This document shows, one piece after another, positions 25,175 to 33,457 of a stretch of 64,000 nucleotides of DNA. The stretch is taken from assembly GCF_019443745.1 (NCBI RefSeq), contig NZ_CP050948.1, positions 3,352,001 through 3,416,000 on the forward strand, written 5' to 3'. The position numbers were made by a program, and so were the translations under genes. This DNA is from Iamia sp. SCSIO 61187 (lineage in GTDB: Bacteria > Actinomycetota > Acidimicrobiia > Acidimicrobiales > Iamiaceae). The notes beneath the pieces were generated by a model. It made no database searches, had not been told where the DNA came from, and saw only the letters and a program-made list of their open reading frames with translations. The stretch's first letter is position 1. The number at the start of each line of letters is the position of its first letter.

Positions 25175-26573
25175 GGTGCGCCCGCCGCAGGGGGATCTCG
25201 ACGGTGACGGCGGTGGGACCGCCGAGCGGGCTGCGGACGTCGAGGCGGCCGTCGACCGGGGCCAGGCGGTCCGCCAGCCCGGACAGCCCCGACCCGGGGG
25301 CCGCCGCCGCCCCGCCGTGGCCGTCGTCGGTGATGCGCAGGCGGAGGTCGTCGTCCACGACCGCCAGGTCGACCACGGCCCGCCGGGCGCCGCTGTGGCG
25401 GGCCACGTTGGCCATCAGCTCGGCGGCACAGAAGTAGGCGATCGACTCGATGTCGGCCGGGAACCGGGGAGCGTCGTCGGGGAGGCGCAGCTCCACGGTG
25501 GCGGCGCTGGTGGCGGCCAGATCCGTGAGCGCCGGGCCCAGGCCGACGTCGAGCACCGGGGGGTGGATGCCCCGGGCCAGGTCCCGCAGCTCGCCGATGG
25601 CGGTCATGGAGTTGGCGTGGGCGGCGTCGACCAGGCGGCGGACCCGCTCCCGGTCGATCGGGGCGTCGGGGTCGTCGAGGTCCTCCTGCACCTGCCCGAG
25701 GCTCATGGCCACGGCCGCCATGCGGGCCTGGGCCCCGTCGTGGAGGTCGCGCTCGATGCGCCGGAGCCGCTCGTCGGCCCCGACCACGGCCTGGGCCCGG
25801 GTGTCGGCCAGGTGGGCGACCTCGACGTCGCGGGCCGAGCGGCTCAGCAGCCAGCGGGCGAGCGCCCGGTCGAAGGCCACCAGCACCCGGATCAGCCAGG
25901 GCGAGGCCAGCAGCATCGCCATGCCGGCGATGGACACCAGCAGAGCGCGGGGCAGGGTGTCGGCGTACCACTCGCCGAGCTGGATCCCGGAGCGCCGGAC
26001 ACGGCCCTCGGCGTCGACGTTCTCGGGGTCGAAGGCGGCCCACAGCACGGGGTAGGTGACGCAGACGACCGACGTCGCCACCCAGACCCCGACGGCGTAC
26101 CCCCCGATGATCACCACCGGCGTCTTGAGGACGTTGTAGGCGAGTGCCCGCCACCCGACGGTGTCGGTCAGCATCGAGCCGATGAAGGGGAAGAAGCCCT
26201 TCCGGCCCCGGAACGCCGACGGCGCCGGGATCGACTCGCCCAGCAGGCCGTGGGCCACGGCCCGCTGGGCTCGGCCGAAGAGCCGCCCGCCGAGGACGGC
26301 GACCCCGATCAGCGGCAGCCCGACGACCGTGATGGCGAGCAGGGCGCCGGCGTAGAGCAGGACCGCCACGTAGACGAAGCCGACGGCACCGAGCAGGTAG
26401 CTCGCCACCAGGTAGCCCGCCTCTCGGCGGGTGCGCGGGGCGGCGATCTCGGTGACGGCGCGCCAGGCGGGGTGCCGCGGCGTCGACGGGGGTGCGGCGG
26501 CGCCGGGCTCGGCGGCCGGCGCGGCGTCGGCGGGGGCGCCCGACGCCATCACGGCGGTGGGATCGGTGGTCAT
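25167..26573 (-). CDS. NarL-partner sensor histidine kinase
   Basis: 468 residues. An N-terminal membrane sensor domain (residues ~50-260) has about four to six hydrophobic helices (YLVASYLLGAVGFVYVAVLL, LLAITVVGLPLIGVAVLGG, VVIIGGYAVGVWVATSVVC, LLVSIAGMAMLLASPWLI). It is followed by HisKA_3 with the phospho-His in IERDLHDGAQARMAAVAM and an HATPase domain (AELMANVARHSGA, ITDDGHGG, GSGLSGLADRL). The start ATG is at MTTDPTAV; the frame is open further upstream without support. It is co-translated with its regulator. Confidence 0.92.
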   Translation of the reverse strand: MTTDPTAVMASGAPADAAPAAEPGAAAPPSTPRHPAWRAVTEIAAPRTRREAGYLVASYLLGAVGFVYVAVLLYAGALLAITVVGLPLIGVAVLGGRLFGRAQRAVAHGLLGESIPAPSAFRGRKGFFPFIGSMLTDTVGWRALAYNVLKTPVVIIGGYAVGVWVATSVVCVTYPVLWAAFDPENVDAEGRVRRSGIQLGEWYADTLPRALLVSIAGMAMLLASPWLIRVLVAFDRALARWLLSRSARDVEVAHLADTRAQAVVGADERLRRIERDLHDGAQARMAAVAMSLGQVQEDLDDPDAPIDRERVRRLVDAAHANSMTAIGELRDLARGIHPPVLDVGLGPALTDLAATSAATVELRLPDDAPRFPADIESIAYFCAAELMANVARHSGARRAVVDLAVVDDDLRLRITDDGHGGAAAAPGSGLSGLADRLAPVDGRLDVRSPLGGPTAVTVEIPLRRAHHG

Positions 26574-26656
26574 GGCCGCATCATCCGCGCCCGATCGTGC
26601 CCGACCCAGCGTGGGGCCACCCGGCATGGGGTTCGGCCCACCCCACCCACCGCGGG

Positions 26657-27289
26657 TCAGAGCCCGAAGCGGCGACGCTCGGCGTCGGTGAAGGGCTCGG
26701 TCAGGAACGCGAGGAACTCGGGCCGGCTGCGCCGCAGCCCCGCCTCCAGGGCGTGGAGCTCCTCCCCCGCCGCCACCAGCTCGAGGCCCCGGTGGCTCCG
26801 GACCGGGCCGAGGGCGCGGAACATGATCCCGTAGTCCTCGCGGAACAGCTCCAAGGTGAGCGGGTCGACGAGGGTGGCCAGGCTGAGCGCCTCCTGGCGG
26901 CGGGCGAAGCAGTACACCGAGCGGTACAGCAGCTCGGTGACGCCCTTGCCCGTGTGCTCGGGCAGCACCGAGATGGCGGGCGCCTCGCAGATGGGTGCGG
27001 CGAGGCGCTCCTCGGGGTCGACGAGGTCGGCGATGGCCAGCTCCTCGAGGTTCCCCAGCGTCACGTGCACGCACCCCAGGGCGGTGCCCTCGGCGTCGGT
27101 CGCCACGTGGAAGGTGGTGCGCATCGGCGCCCGCCCCTGGGGCTGGTGCACCGGACCGGGGTCCTTCACGCCCGCCGCCGCCAGCATCTCGGCGTAGATC
27201 TCGGCGGCCCGGTCGACCAGCGGGTGCCCGTGGACGACCTGCACGCGGATCGCCGGCACCTCGGCTGGGGCCTCGCCCGCTCCGCTCAC
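26657..27289 (-). CDS. GNAT-like acyltransferase of unknown substrate
   Basis: 210 residues from a GTG preceded by AGGAGA. The layout resembles GNAT-fold N-acyl amino acid or autoinducer synthases: RVQVVHGHPLVDRAAEIYAEML at the N-terminus, the strand TTFHVATDAEGTALGCVHVTLG, then EAPAISVLPEHTGKGVTELLYRSVYCFAR in the place of the acyl-CoA motif, and a C-terminal helical part. The classic GNAT Q/RxxGxG/A motif is only approximate (EHTGKG). It has its own TAGGTT -10-like box about 45 nt upstream and lies between the two-component system and the tyrosine pathway. Confidence 0.6.
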   Translation of the reverse strand: MSGAGEAPAEVPAIRVQVVHGHPLVDRAAEIYAEMLAAAGVKDPGPVHQPQGRAPMRTTFHVATDAEGTALGCVHVTLGNLEELAIADLVDPEERLAAPICEAPAISVLPEHTGKGVTELLYRSVYCFARRQEALSLATLVDPLTLELFREDYGIMFRALGPVRSHRGLELVAAGEELHALEAGLRRSRPEFLAFLTEPFTDAERRRFGL

Positions 27290-27356
27290 CCTGGTTCTCC
27301 TGCTGCGTCGAGTTCGATCCCCGGAGCCGCCCAACCTACCGGCGGCGCGGCGCCGG

Positions 27357-28259
27357 TCACCCGGCCACGGTGTTGCGGAGCGTGCCCAGCCCCTCGACCT
27401 CGAGCTCGACGACCGCACCCGGCGTGAGCCAGGGCTCGGCCTCGGGGCCGTGGGAGAGCGACAGCTCGAGGATGCAACCGGTCCCCACGGTGCCGGATCC
27501 GACGACGTCGCCGGGCAGGAGCCGGGTGCCCCGGGCGGCGTGGGCGAGCAGGTCCCCCCAGGGGTGGTGGATGTCCTCGAGCCGGCCCCGGCTCCGCTCC
27601 CGGCCGTCGACGCGGGCGACCATGGCCGCCCGGGGCCGGCCCGAGGCGACGTCGGGCAGCTCGTCCGGCGTGACCAGCCACGGCCCGAGCGAGGTGGCGA
27701 AGTCCTTCCCCTTGGCCGGGCCCAGGCCCTGGCGCATCTCGCGGGCCTGGAGGTCGCGGGCCGACCAGTCGTTCATCACGCAGAACCCGGCCACGGCGTC
27801 GAGCCAGCCGTCGGCGTCGAGGTCGGCGACCTCCCGCCCCACGACCACGGCGACCTCGAGCTCGTAGTCGAGCTGGGTGCAGCCGGGCGGTGCGGCCACG
27901 GTGGCCCCGGGCCCGACGATCGACGCCGGGTTGGAGAAGTAGAAGACCGGCAGCTCGTACCAGTCGGGGTCCATGTCCAGACCCCGGCCCCGGCGGGCGG
28001 TGGCCACGTGGGCCTCGAAGGCGTAGAAGTCCCGCACCGACGGGGGGCGGCCGACGGGGGCGAGCAGGGTGGCGTCGGCGAGGCGTACCGGGTCGGCCGT
28101 CGGCGGTGGGGCCGACCGCGCCGTGGCTGCGGCGACGAGGGCGTCCTGGGCCCCGCCCACCGCGACGTCGGCGCCCTCGGTCGCGAACGGGACGAGGGCA
28201 TCGCCGTCGACGGTGGCGGCGACCACGGCCCCGTCGACCTCGGCCCGGACGAACCTCAC
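27357..28259 (-). CDS. Fumarylacetoacetate hydrolase family protein
   Basis: 300 residues from a GTG that overlaps the hmgA stop (GTGA); an ATG nine codons upstream lies inside hmgA. FAH-fold motifs: PVFYFSNPASIVGPG, metal-binding Glu in LDYELEVAVVVGREV, NDWSARDLQAREM, GKDFATSLGPWLVTPDEL, and LLPGDVVGSGTVGTGC. In this context it most likely hydrolyses fumarylacetoacetate to fumarate and acetoacetate, the last step of tyrosine breakdown. No maleylacetoacetate isomerase is seen beside it. Confidence 0.92.
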   Translation of the reverse strand: MRFVRAEVDGAVVAATVDGDALVPFATEGADVAVGGAQDALVAAATARSAPPPTADPVRLADATLLAPVGRPPSVRDFYAFEAHVATARRGRGLDMDPDWYELPVFYFSNPASIVGPGATVAAPPGCTQLDYELEVAVVVGREVADLDADGWLDAVAGFCVMNDWSARDLQAREMRQGLGPAKGKDFATSLGPWLVTPDELPDVASGRPRAAMVARVDGRERSRGRLEDIHHPWGDLLAHAARGTRLLPGDVVGSGTVGTGCILELSLSHGPEAEPWLTPGAVVELEVEGLGTLRNTVAG

Positions 28260-29395
28260 GGCCGCGGTGCCGTGCCCTCGACCCATGACGCCACGTAGGC
28301 GTCGACCTCCATGGACGCCGCCTCGGGGCCGGGGTGCAGGGGCTGGCGGGCGTCGACCATCACCGCCACCTCGTCGGCCATGCGGGGCGCGGAGCCGTTC
28401 CCCGCCGCCGCCTCGGCGTCTCGCTCGCGGGCCTGGGGCTGGGGGCCGTGGTGCAGCCCGGTGGGGTGGAACGTCACGAAGCCCTCGCCGATGCCGGCCC
28501 GGCTGAAGAACTGGCCCCGGTGGTAGAAGATCACCTCGTCGTAGTCCACGTTGCGGTGGAAGAACGGCAGCCGCAGGGCCTCGGGGTCGGTCTCCATGGG
28601 CCGGGGGGCGAAGGTGCACACGACGAACCCGTCGGCCACCCACGTCGTGTGGGCCGACGGCGGCAGGTGGTACCGGGGCGAGACCACGGGCCGGATGGCG
28701 TCGACCGGCAGGCGCATCGGCGCCAGGTCGCCCTTCCACCCCACCACGTCGCAGGGGTGGAACGGGTAGGTGATCCGGGTGTCGTGGCCGTCGCGCTTGA
28801 CCACGACGACGAACTCGCCCTCCTCGTCGATGGCCTCGGGCTCGGGCACCTCGACGACGGCCGGGTCGAAGAGGGCGTGGCGGCCGAGCAGGCCCCGGTC
28901 GGGGAGCTGGTAGCGCGAGCGGATCGCCTCGATGCCCAGGAGGTGCGTCGGGGCCGCGGGCTCGAAGCGGAACGTCGTCCCCCGCGGGACCACCAGGTAG
29001 TCGCCCGGGGCGTAGGCGAGCGGCCCGTACTCGGTGCGGAGGGTCCCCGTGCCCTGGTGGACGAACCAGCACAGGTCGCCGTCGGCGTCGCGCAGGAACT
29101 CGGGACGACCGGTCTCGATGCGCTGGACGCCGATGGCGACCTGGTCGTTGCCGACGATGAGGGTCGGCCAGAGGGCGTCGTCGGTGGGTGGGAGCGCCCC
29201 GGTGTCGTAGGCCCGGTGGACCGCGGGCCCCTCCACGCCGGTCCAGCCCGTCGGCGCGTGCAGCCGGTACAGGTGGGAGGCCGGGCCGTAGAAGCCCTCG
29301 CGACCGTGCTCCTCCTCGACCGTGCCCGGCGGCAGCCCGACGTGGGCCTGGCGGCTCGTCGTCCCCCGCTCCCACTGCGGCGGCATGTTGGTCAT
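28256..29395 (-). CDS. hmgA: Homogentisate 1,2-dioxygenase
   Basis: 379 residues, close to the compact bacterial form. Cupin fold with metal ligands in the region FHRNVDYDEVIFYHRGQF and the C-terminal FHPTGLHHGPQP. The N-terminal ERGTTSRQAHVGLPPGTVEEEHGREGF matches actinobacterial members. It opens the ring of homogentisate to maleylacetoacetate using O2 and Fe(II). It lies 2 nt after hpd and overlaps the hydrolase gene, making a three-gene operon hpd-hmgA-hydrolase. Confidence 0.95.
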   Translation of the reverse strand: MTNMPPQWERGTTSRQAHVGLPPGTVEEEHGREGFYGPASHLYRLHAPTGWTGVEGPAVHRAYDTGALPPTDDALWPTLIVGNDQVAIGVQRIETGRPEFLRDADGDLCWFVHQGTGTLRTEYGPLAYAPGDYLVVPRGTTFRFEPAAPTHLLGIEAIRSRYQLPDRGLLGRHALFDPAVVEVPEPEAIDEEGEFVVVVKRDGHDTRITYPFHPCDVVGWKGDLAPMRLPVDAIRPVVSPRYHLPPSAHTTWVADGFVVCTFAPRPMETDPEALRLPFFHRNVDYDEVIFYHRGQFFSRAGIGEGFVTFHPTGLHHGPQPQARERDAEAAAGNGSAPRMADEVAVMVDARQPLHPGPEAASMEVDAYVASWVEGTAPRP

Positions 29396-29397
29396 GG

Positions 29398-30519
29398 TCA
29401 GAGGTTGCCCCGCTTGGCCTGGTCGCGCTCGATGGCCTCGAAGAGGGCCTTGAAGTTGCCCTCGCCGAAGCCCCGGGCGCCCTCCCGCTGGATCACCTCG
29501 AAGAACACCGTGGGGCGGTCGGTGATGGTCTCGGTGAAGATCTGGAGCAGGTGGCCGTGCTCGTCGCGGTCGACGAGGATGCCGAGGGAGGCCAGGTCGT
29601 CCCACGGGAGGTCGAGGTCGGGCATGCGCTGCTTGGCGTCGTCGTAGTACTCGGGCGGGACCTGCATGCAGCGGACGCCGCGAGCGTCGAGGGCCCGCAC
29701 GGTCGTCACGATGTCGTCGGTGGCCAGGGCGATGTGCTGGACGCCGGGGCTGCGGTAGAAGTCGAGGTACTCCTCGATCTGGCTCTTCTTGCGCCCGTCG
29801 GCCGGCTCGTTGATCGGCATCACGACCGAGTCGCCGTTCCAGACGACGGTCGACATGAGCGCCGAGTACTCCGTCGAGATCTGGTCGTCGTCGAAGTGGA
29901 CCATCTGCTCGAAGCCGAAGACGCGGGAGTAGAAGTCGACCCAGCGGCCCAGGCTCCCCTTCTCGACGTTGCCGACGACGTGGTCGAGCCGGGTGAGCCC
30001 GACGGTCGGCCCGGGGACGACGTGCAGGTCCGTGGCCGTGAACCACGGCGCGAACGGGCCGTCGTAGCGGCTCCGGTCGAGCAGCGTGTGCACCGTGTCG
30101 CCGTAGGTGGTGACGGCGGCGTGACGGATCGTGCCGTGGTCGTCGTGGTCGTCGGCCGGCTCGCGCAGGCTGGTCGCGCCCCGGGCCACGGCGGCGGCGT
30201 GGGCCGCGTCGACGTCGTCGACCAGGAAGGCGACGTCGCGGATCCCGTCGCCGTGGAGGCGCACGTGCTCGGCGATGGGCGACTCGGGGTCGAGGGCGCC
30301 CGAGACCAGCATCTGCACGCTGCCCTGCACCAGGAGGTACGAGACCCGGTCGCGGCGGCCGGTCTCGGGTCCGGCGTAGGCCACCGGCGTGAAGCCGAAG
30401 GCGGCGGCCAGGAACCCGGCGAAGGTCCGGGCGTTGCCCACCCACCACTCGAGGTGGTCGACGCCCCCCAGCTTCGGCGGGGCGGCGGTCGGGGCGGGCG
30501 CGGGAGGGGCGGGGGCCAT
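29398..30519 (-). CDS. hpd: 4-hydroxyphenylpyruvate dioxygenase
   Basis: 373 residues from ATG. Two vicinal-oxygen-chelate domains. The Fe(II) triad is visible as His in LTRLDHVVGNV, His in GVQHIALATDDI and Glu in VFFEVIQREGA; GFGEGNFKALFEAIERDQ closes the C-terminus. It converts 4-hydroxyphenylpyruvate to homogentisate. First gene of the tyrosine-degradation operon, divergent from an Lrp/AsnC regulator with TTGAC repeats between them. Confidence 0.96.
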   Translation of the reverse strand: MAPAPPAPAPTAAPPKLGGVDHLEWWVGNARTFAGFLAAAFGFTPVAYAGPETGRRDRVSYLLVQGSVQMLVSGALDPESPIAEHVRLHGDGIRDVAFLVDDVDAAHAAAVARGATSLREPADDHDDHGTIRHAAVTTYGDTVHTLLDRSRYDGPFAPWFTATDLHVVPGPTVGLTRLDHVVGNVEKGSLGRWVDFYSRVFGFEQMVHFDDDQISTEYSALMSTVVWNGDSVVMPINEPADGRKKSQIEEYLDFYRSPGVQHIALATDDIVTTVRALDARGVRCMQVPPEYYDDAKQRMPDLDLPWDDLASLGILVDRDEHGHLLQIFTETITDRPTVFFEVIQREGARGFGEGNFKALFEAIERDQAKRGNL

Positions 30520-30549
30520 GCCCGCAGGAGACCGTGTCCGAGCGGATGC

Positions 30550-30577
30550 GTCAACAGATCGCGTCAATGCTGGTCAA
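30550..30577. promoter_or_regulatory. Three TTGAC repeats in the hpd/Lrp divergent region
   Basis: GTCAA (TTGAC on the minus strand) occurs at 30550-30554, 30563-30567 and 30573-30577 in an unusually AT-rich stretch. They may supply the -35 element for hpd or be Lrp contact sites; the 10-13-bp spacing is compatible with a multimeric regulator. Confidence 0.4.
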
Positions 30578-30605
30578 GATGACTAGCGAAAGCCGCCAAA
30601 TGGTG

Positions 30606-30611
30606 TACATT
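30606..30611 (+). promoter_or_regulatory. Putative leaderless -10 box of the Lrp gene
   Basis: TACATT with 6 nt to the ATG. It sits in ATGGTGTACATTGTG, where TGTACA is palindromic, so autoregulation by the Lrp product is possible. Confidence 0.45.
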
Positions 30612-30617
30612 GTGCCC

Positions 30618-31094
30618 ATGACGATCGACGGGCTGGATGCACACCTGATCCGGGCGCTGGCCGCCACCCCGCGGGCCGGGATCATGGAGCTGGCGCGCCA
30701 GCTCGGCGTGGCGAGGGGCACAGTACAAGCCCGGCTGGACAAGCTGCAGACCCGTGGCGTCATCACCGGGTTCGACCCCGACCTCGACCTCGGCGCCCTC
30801 GGCTACGAGGTGCTGGCCTTCGTCACCCTCGACATCGCCCAGGGCCGCCTCGACGACGTCACGACCCACCTGGGCGAGATCCCCGAGGTCATCGAGGCCC
30901 ACACCATGACGGGGCCCGGCGACCTCCACTGCCGGCTGGTGGCCCGCAGCAACCAGCACCTCCAGGAGGTCATCAACCGCATCCTCGAGGTCAGCGGCAT
31001 CGAGCGCACCGCCACCCACATCGCCCTCACCGAGCAGGTCCCCTTCCGCGTCCTCCCCCTCGTCGACCAGCTCGGCGACGGCGGCCCGAGCTGA
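30618..31094 (+). CDS. Lrp/AsnC-family regulator divergent from hpd
   Basis: 158 residues. Helix-turn-helix in LDAHLIRALAATPRAGIMELARQLGVARGTVQARLDKL; RAM domain with YEVLAFVTLDIAQGRLDDV and AHTMTGPGDLHCRLVARSN. Divergent placement suggests that it regulates the hpd-hmgA operon, perhaps with tyrosine or 4-hydroxyphenylpyruvate as signal. The ATG was chosen over a longer frame because a -10 box lies 6 nt upstream. A 27-nt palindrome follows the gene. Confidence 0.9.
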   Translation: MTIDGLDAHLIRALAATPRAGIMELARQLGVARGTVQARLDKLQTRGVITGFDPDLDLGALGYEVLAFVTLDIAQGRLDDVTTHLGEIPEVIEAHTMTGPGDLHCRLVARSNQHLQEVINRILEVSGIERTATHIALTEQVPFRVLPLVDQLGDGGPS

Positions 31095-31112
31095 CGCCGC
31101 CGCCGCCATCGC

Positions 31113-31139
31113 CACGGAAGGTGCCAGGCACCTTCCGTG
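31113..31139. terminator. 27-nt perfect ACGGA palindrome after the Lrp gene
   Basis: CACGGAAGGTGCC-a-GGCACCTTCCGTG, a perfect 13-bp inverted repeat with a single-base centre, 18 nt after the stop. It shares the GGTGCC/GGCACC core with the element at 19544 and the ACGGAA arms with the one at 48522. Confidence 0.65.
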
Positions 31140-31148
31140 TCACCCGCA

Positions 31149-31198
31149 CGTTCTGACACCGCCAGGCGACACCGATGGCCGCTGGCTGTGTCAGAACG
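31149..31198. repeat. 50-nt palindrome with GTTCTG arms, single copy
   Basis: Outer arms CGTTCTGACAC (31149-31159) and GTGTCAGAACG (31188-31198) are perfectly complementary. The 28-nt interior contains CCAG and CTGG, which can nest inside the stem. Read on the minus strand it shares the GTTCTG arm, CGCCTGGCG and the overall 50-nt length with the tandem pair at 52711-52831, so these form one repeat family. Confidence 0.65.
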
Positions 31199-31236
31199 CT
31201 GACCGGCGCCGGCGGCGGCCCCCACAGCAGGGGTTT

Positions 31237-31254
31237 GCACTACGTGGGTAGTGC
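31237..31254. promoter_or_regulatory. Candidate operator upstream of sufC-sufS-sufU
   Basis: GCACTAC-gtgg-GTAGTGC, a perfect 7-bp inverted repeat located 19 nt upstream of the -10 box, that is, over the -35 region. A repressor bound here would block RNA polymerase. A Fe-S sensing regulator (SufR, IscR or similar) is the obvious candidate, but none is encoded in the window. Confidence 0.5.
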
Positions 31255-31272
31255 GAACCTGGGGGCGTCTCG

Positions 31273-31278
31273 TAGCCT
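31273..31278 (+). promoter_or_regulatory. Putative leaderless -10 box of sufC
   Basis: TAGCCT followed by 7 nt and the ATG. There is no Shine-Dalgarno before the start codon. Confidence 0.45.
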
Positions 31279-31285
31279 GGGGCCC

Positions 31286-32071
31286 ATGCCTTCCGACGCG
31301 GCCGATGGAACCACGCCCGTCCTCGAGATCATCGACCTGCGGGCGGCGCCGGCCGAGGGCGGGGACGACATCTTGAAGGGGCTCAGCCTCACCATCGGTC
31401 CGGGCGAGGTCCACGCCGTCATGGGGCCCAACGGCTCGGGCAAGTCGACCCTCGCCAGCGTCCTGCTCGGGAGCCCCGAGTACCGGGTCACCGGGGGCAC
31501 CGTGAAGTACCTGGGCGACGACATCGCCGACTGGGGCCCGGCCGACCGCGGGGCGGCGGGCATGTTCCTCGCCTTCCAGTACCCGCAGACCATCCCGGGC
31601 GTGTCGGTGCTCAACTTCCTGCGCCAGGCGCTGTCGGCGCGCAAGGGCATCGATCTGTCGATGCTCGAGCTGCGCCTGTCGATCATGGAGTGGATGGAGC
31701 GGCTGGGGATCGACCCGGCCTTCGCCGACCGCCACCTGAACGACGGCTTCTCCGGCGGGGAGAAGAAGCGCAACGAGGTTCTCCAGATGGCCATCCTCGA
31801 GCCCGAGCTGGCCGTGCTCGACGAGACCGACTCCGGCCTCGACATCGACGCCCTCCGCACGGTGGCCCGTGGGGTGGAGGAGGTCCGGGCCGACCGGCCC
31901 CACCTCGGCATCCTCCTCATCACGCACTACCAGCGCCTCCTCGAGGAGGTGCGGCCCGACACGGTCCACCTGCTGGTCGACGGGCGGGTCGCCGAGAGCG
32001 GCGGCCCCGAGCTCGCCCTCCGGCTGGAGGCCGAGGGCTACGCCGAGTTCACCGGGGCGGCCCAGCCATGA
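31286..32071 (+). CDS. sufC: Fe-S assembly ATPase SufC, copy 1
   Basis: 261 residues. Walker A GPNGSGKST (~51-59), Q-loop FLAFQYPQTIPGV, signature FSGGEKKRNEVLQM and Walker B LAVLDETDSGLDIDALR, all typical of SufC. It is the ATPase that drives the SufBCD scaffold. It is the first gene of a sufC-sufS-sufU operon (4-nt overlap with sufS), whereas sufB and sufD are 13 kb or more away next to another sufC. The two copies differ clearly in sequence, so they are not a recent duplication. Confidence 0.93.
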   Translation: MPSDAADGTTPVLEIIDLRAAPAEGGDDILKGLSLTIGPGEVHAVMGPNGSGKSTLASVLLGSPEYRVTGGTVKYLGDDIADWGPADRGAAGMFLAFQYPQTIPGVSVLNFLRQALSARKGIDLSMLELRLSIMEWMERLGIDPAFADRHLNDGFSGGEKKRNEVLQMAILEPELAVLDETDSGLDIDALRTVARGVEEVRADRPHLGILLITHYQRLLEEVRPDTVHLLVDGRVAESGGPELALRLEAEGYAEFTGAAQP

Positions 32072-33405
32072 CCGACCTGCCGACGCACCTCGACGCCACC
32101 GACCTCACGCCGACGGCCATCGACGAGGCCGCCGCCCACCCCGACGTGGCCCCGCTGGCGCGGGCCGCCGGCGACGTCCTCGACGTGGCCGCCATCCGCC
32201 GGGACTTCCCGATCCTCGACCAGGAGGTCAACGGCAAGCGCCTGGTCTTCCTCGACTCGGCGGCCTCGGCCCAGAAGCCCCGGGCGGTGATCGAGGCCAT
32301 GGCCACCTTCGCCGAGCACGACTACGCCAACATCCACCGCGGCGTCTACGCCCTGGCCGAGCGGGCCACCGCCCGCTACGAAGGCGCCCGGGCCGCGGTC
32401 GCCCGCTTCATCGGCGCCCCCAGCGCCGCCGAGGTGATCTTCACCAAGAACGCCACCGAGGGGCTCAACCTCGTCGCCCAGTCGTGGGGCCGGGCCAACC
32501 TGGGCCCGGGCGACGCCGTCGTGCTCACCCAGATGGAGCACCACGCCAACATCGTCCCGTGGTTCCAGCTCCAGGCCGAGAAGGGCTTCGAGATCCGGTG
32601 GATCCCGGTCGGCGCCGACCACATGCTCGACCTGAGCGACCTCGACCGGCTGCTCGACGGGGCCAAGCTCGTCGGCCTGACAGCGATGTCCAACGTGCTC
32701 GGCACCCTCACCCCGGTGCGCCAGATCGCCGACGCGGCCCACGCCGCCGGGGCCCTCGTGTGCGTCGACGCCTGCCAGTACGTCCCCCACCTGCCCACCG
32801 ACGTGGTCGCCATGGGCGCCGACTTCGTCGCCTTCAGCGGCCACAAGATGGTCGGCCCCACCGGCATCGGCGTGCTGTGGGGCCGGTCCGAGCTGCTCGA
32901 GGCCATGCCGCCGTTCATGGGCGGCGGCGGGATGATCCTCAACGTCGACCTCGAGGGCTTCACCCCCGATGCCCCGCCGGCCCGGTTCGAGGCGGGCACG
33001 CCGCCGATCATCGAGGCCGTCGGCCTCCACGCCGCCATCGACTACCTCGACGGCCTGGGCATGGACGCGGTGCGGGCCCACGAGGTCAGCATGACGGCCT
33101 ACGCCCTGCGGGCCCTGACCGAGCGGGTGGGCGACCGCCTCACGATCCACGGGCCGTCCGAGCCCGCCCAGCGGGGCGGGGTGCTGTCCCTCGCCATCGA
33201 CGAGGTCCACCCCCACGACCTGGCCCAGGTCATGGACGAGCACGCCGTGTGCGTCCGCCCCGGGCACCACTGCGCCAAGCCCCTGATGAAGGTGCTCGGC
33301 TGCGGGGCCACCGCCCGGGCCTCGTTCTACGTGTACAACGACACCGACGACGTCGACGCCTTGGCCGACGCCCTCGCCGACGCGGCAGACTTCTTCGCCC
33401 CGTAG
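32068..33405 (+). CDS. sufS: Cysteine desulfurase SufS
   Basis: 445 residues; about 35 residues longer than usual at the N-terminus (IDEAAAHPDVAPLARAAGDV before the conserved IRRDFPIL). PLP lysine in FSGHKMVGPTGIGVL, His in MEHHANIVPW, and the catalytic Cys in RPGHHCAKPLMKVLG, the group II arrangement. It takes sulfur from L-cysteine and hands it to SufU. ATG overlaps the sufC stop. Confidence 0.95.
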   Translation: MTDLPTHLDATDLTPTAIDEAAAHPDVAPLARAAGDVLDVAAIRRDFPILDQEVNGKRLVFLDSAASAQKPRAVIEAMATFAEHDYANIHRGVYALAERATARYEGARAAVARFIGAPSAAEVIFTKNATEGLNLVAQSWGRANLGPGDAVVLTQMEHHANIVPWFQLQAEKGFEIRWIPVGADHMLDLSDLDRLLDGAKLVGLTAMSNVLGTLTPVRQIADAAHAAGALVCVDACQYVPHLPTDVVAMGADFVAFSGHKMVGPTGIGVLWGRSELLEAMPPFMGGGGMILNVDLEGFTPDAPPARFEAGTPPIIEAVGLHAAIDYLDGLGMDAVRAHEVSMTAYALRALTERVGDRLTIHGPSEPAQRGGVLSLAIDEVHPHDLAQVMDEHAVCVRPGHHCAKPLMKVLGCGATARASFYVYNDTDDVDALADALADAADFFAP

Positions 33406-33457
33406 GCCCTGTCGGCCTTCCCCGCCCTCCCTCACCCCTGATCCACGCGGAGCCCCC

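Noticed and set aside
31149..31198. Intrinsic terminator of the Lrp gene
   Set aside because: The preceding 27-nt palindrome already follows the gene, no U-tract is present, and the element matches the 50-nt repeats at 52.7 kb, so it is listed as a repeat.
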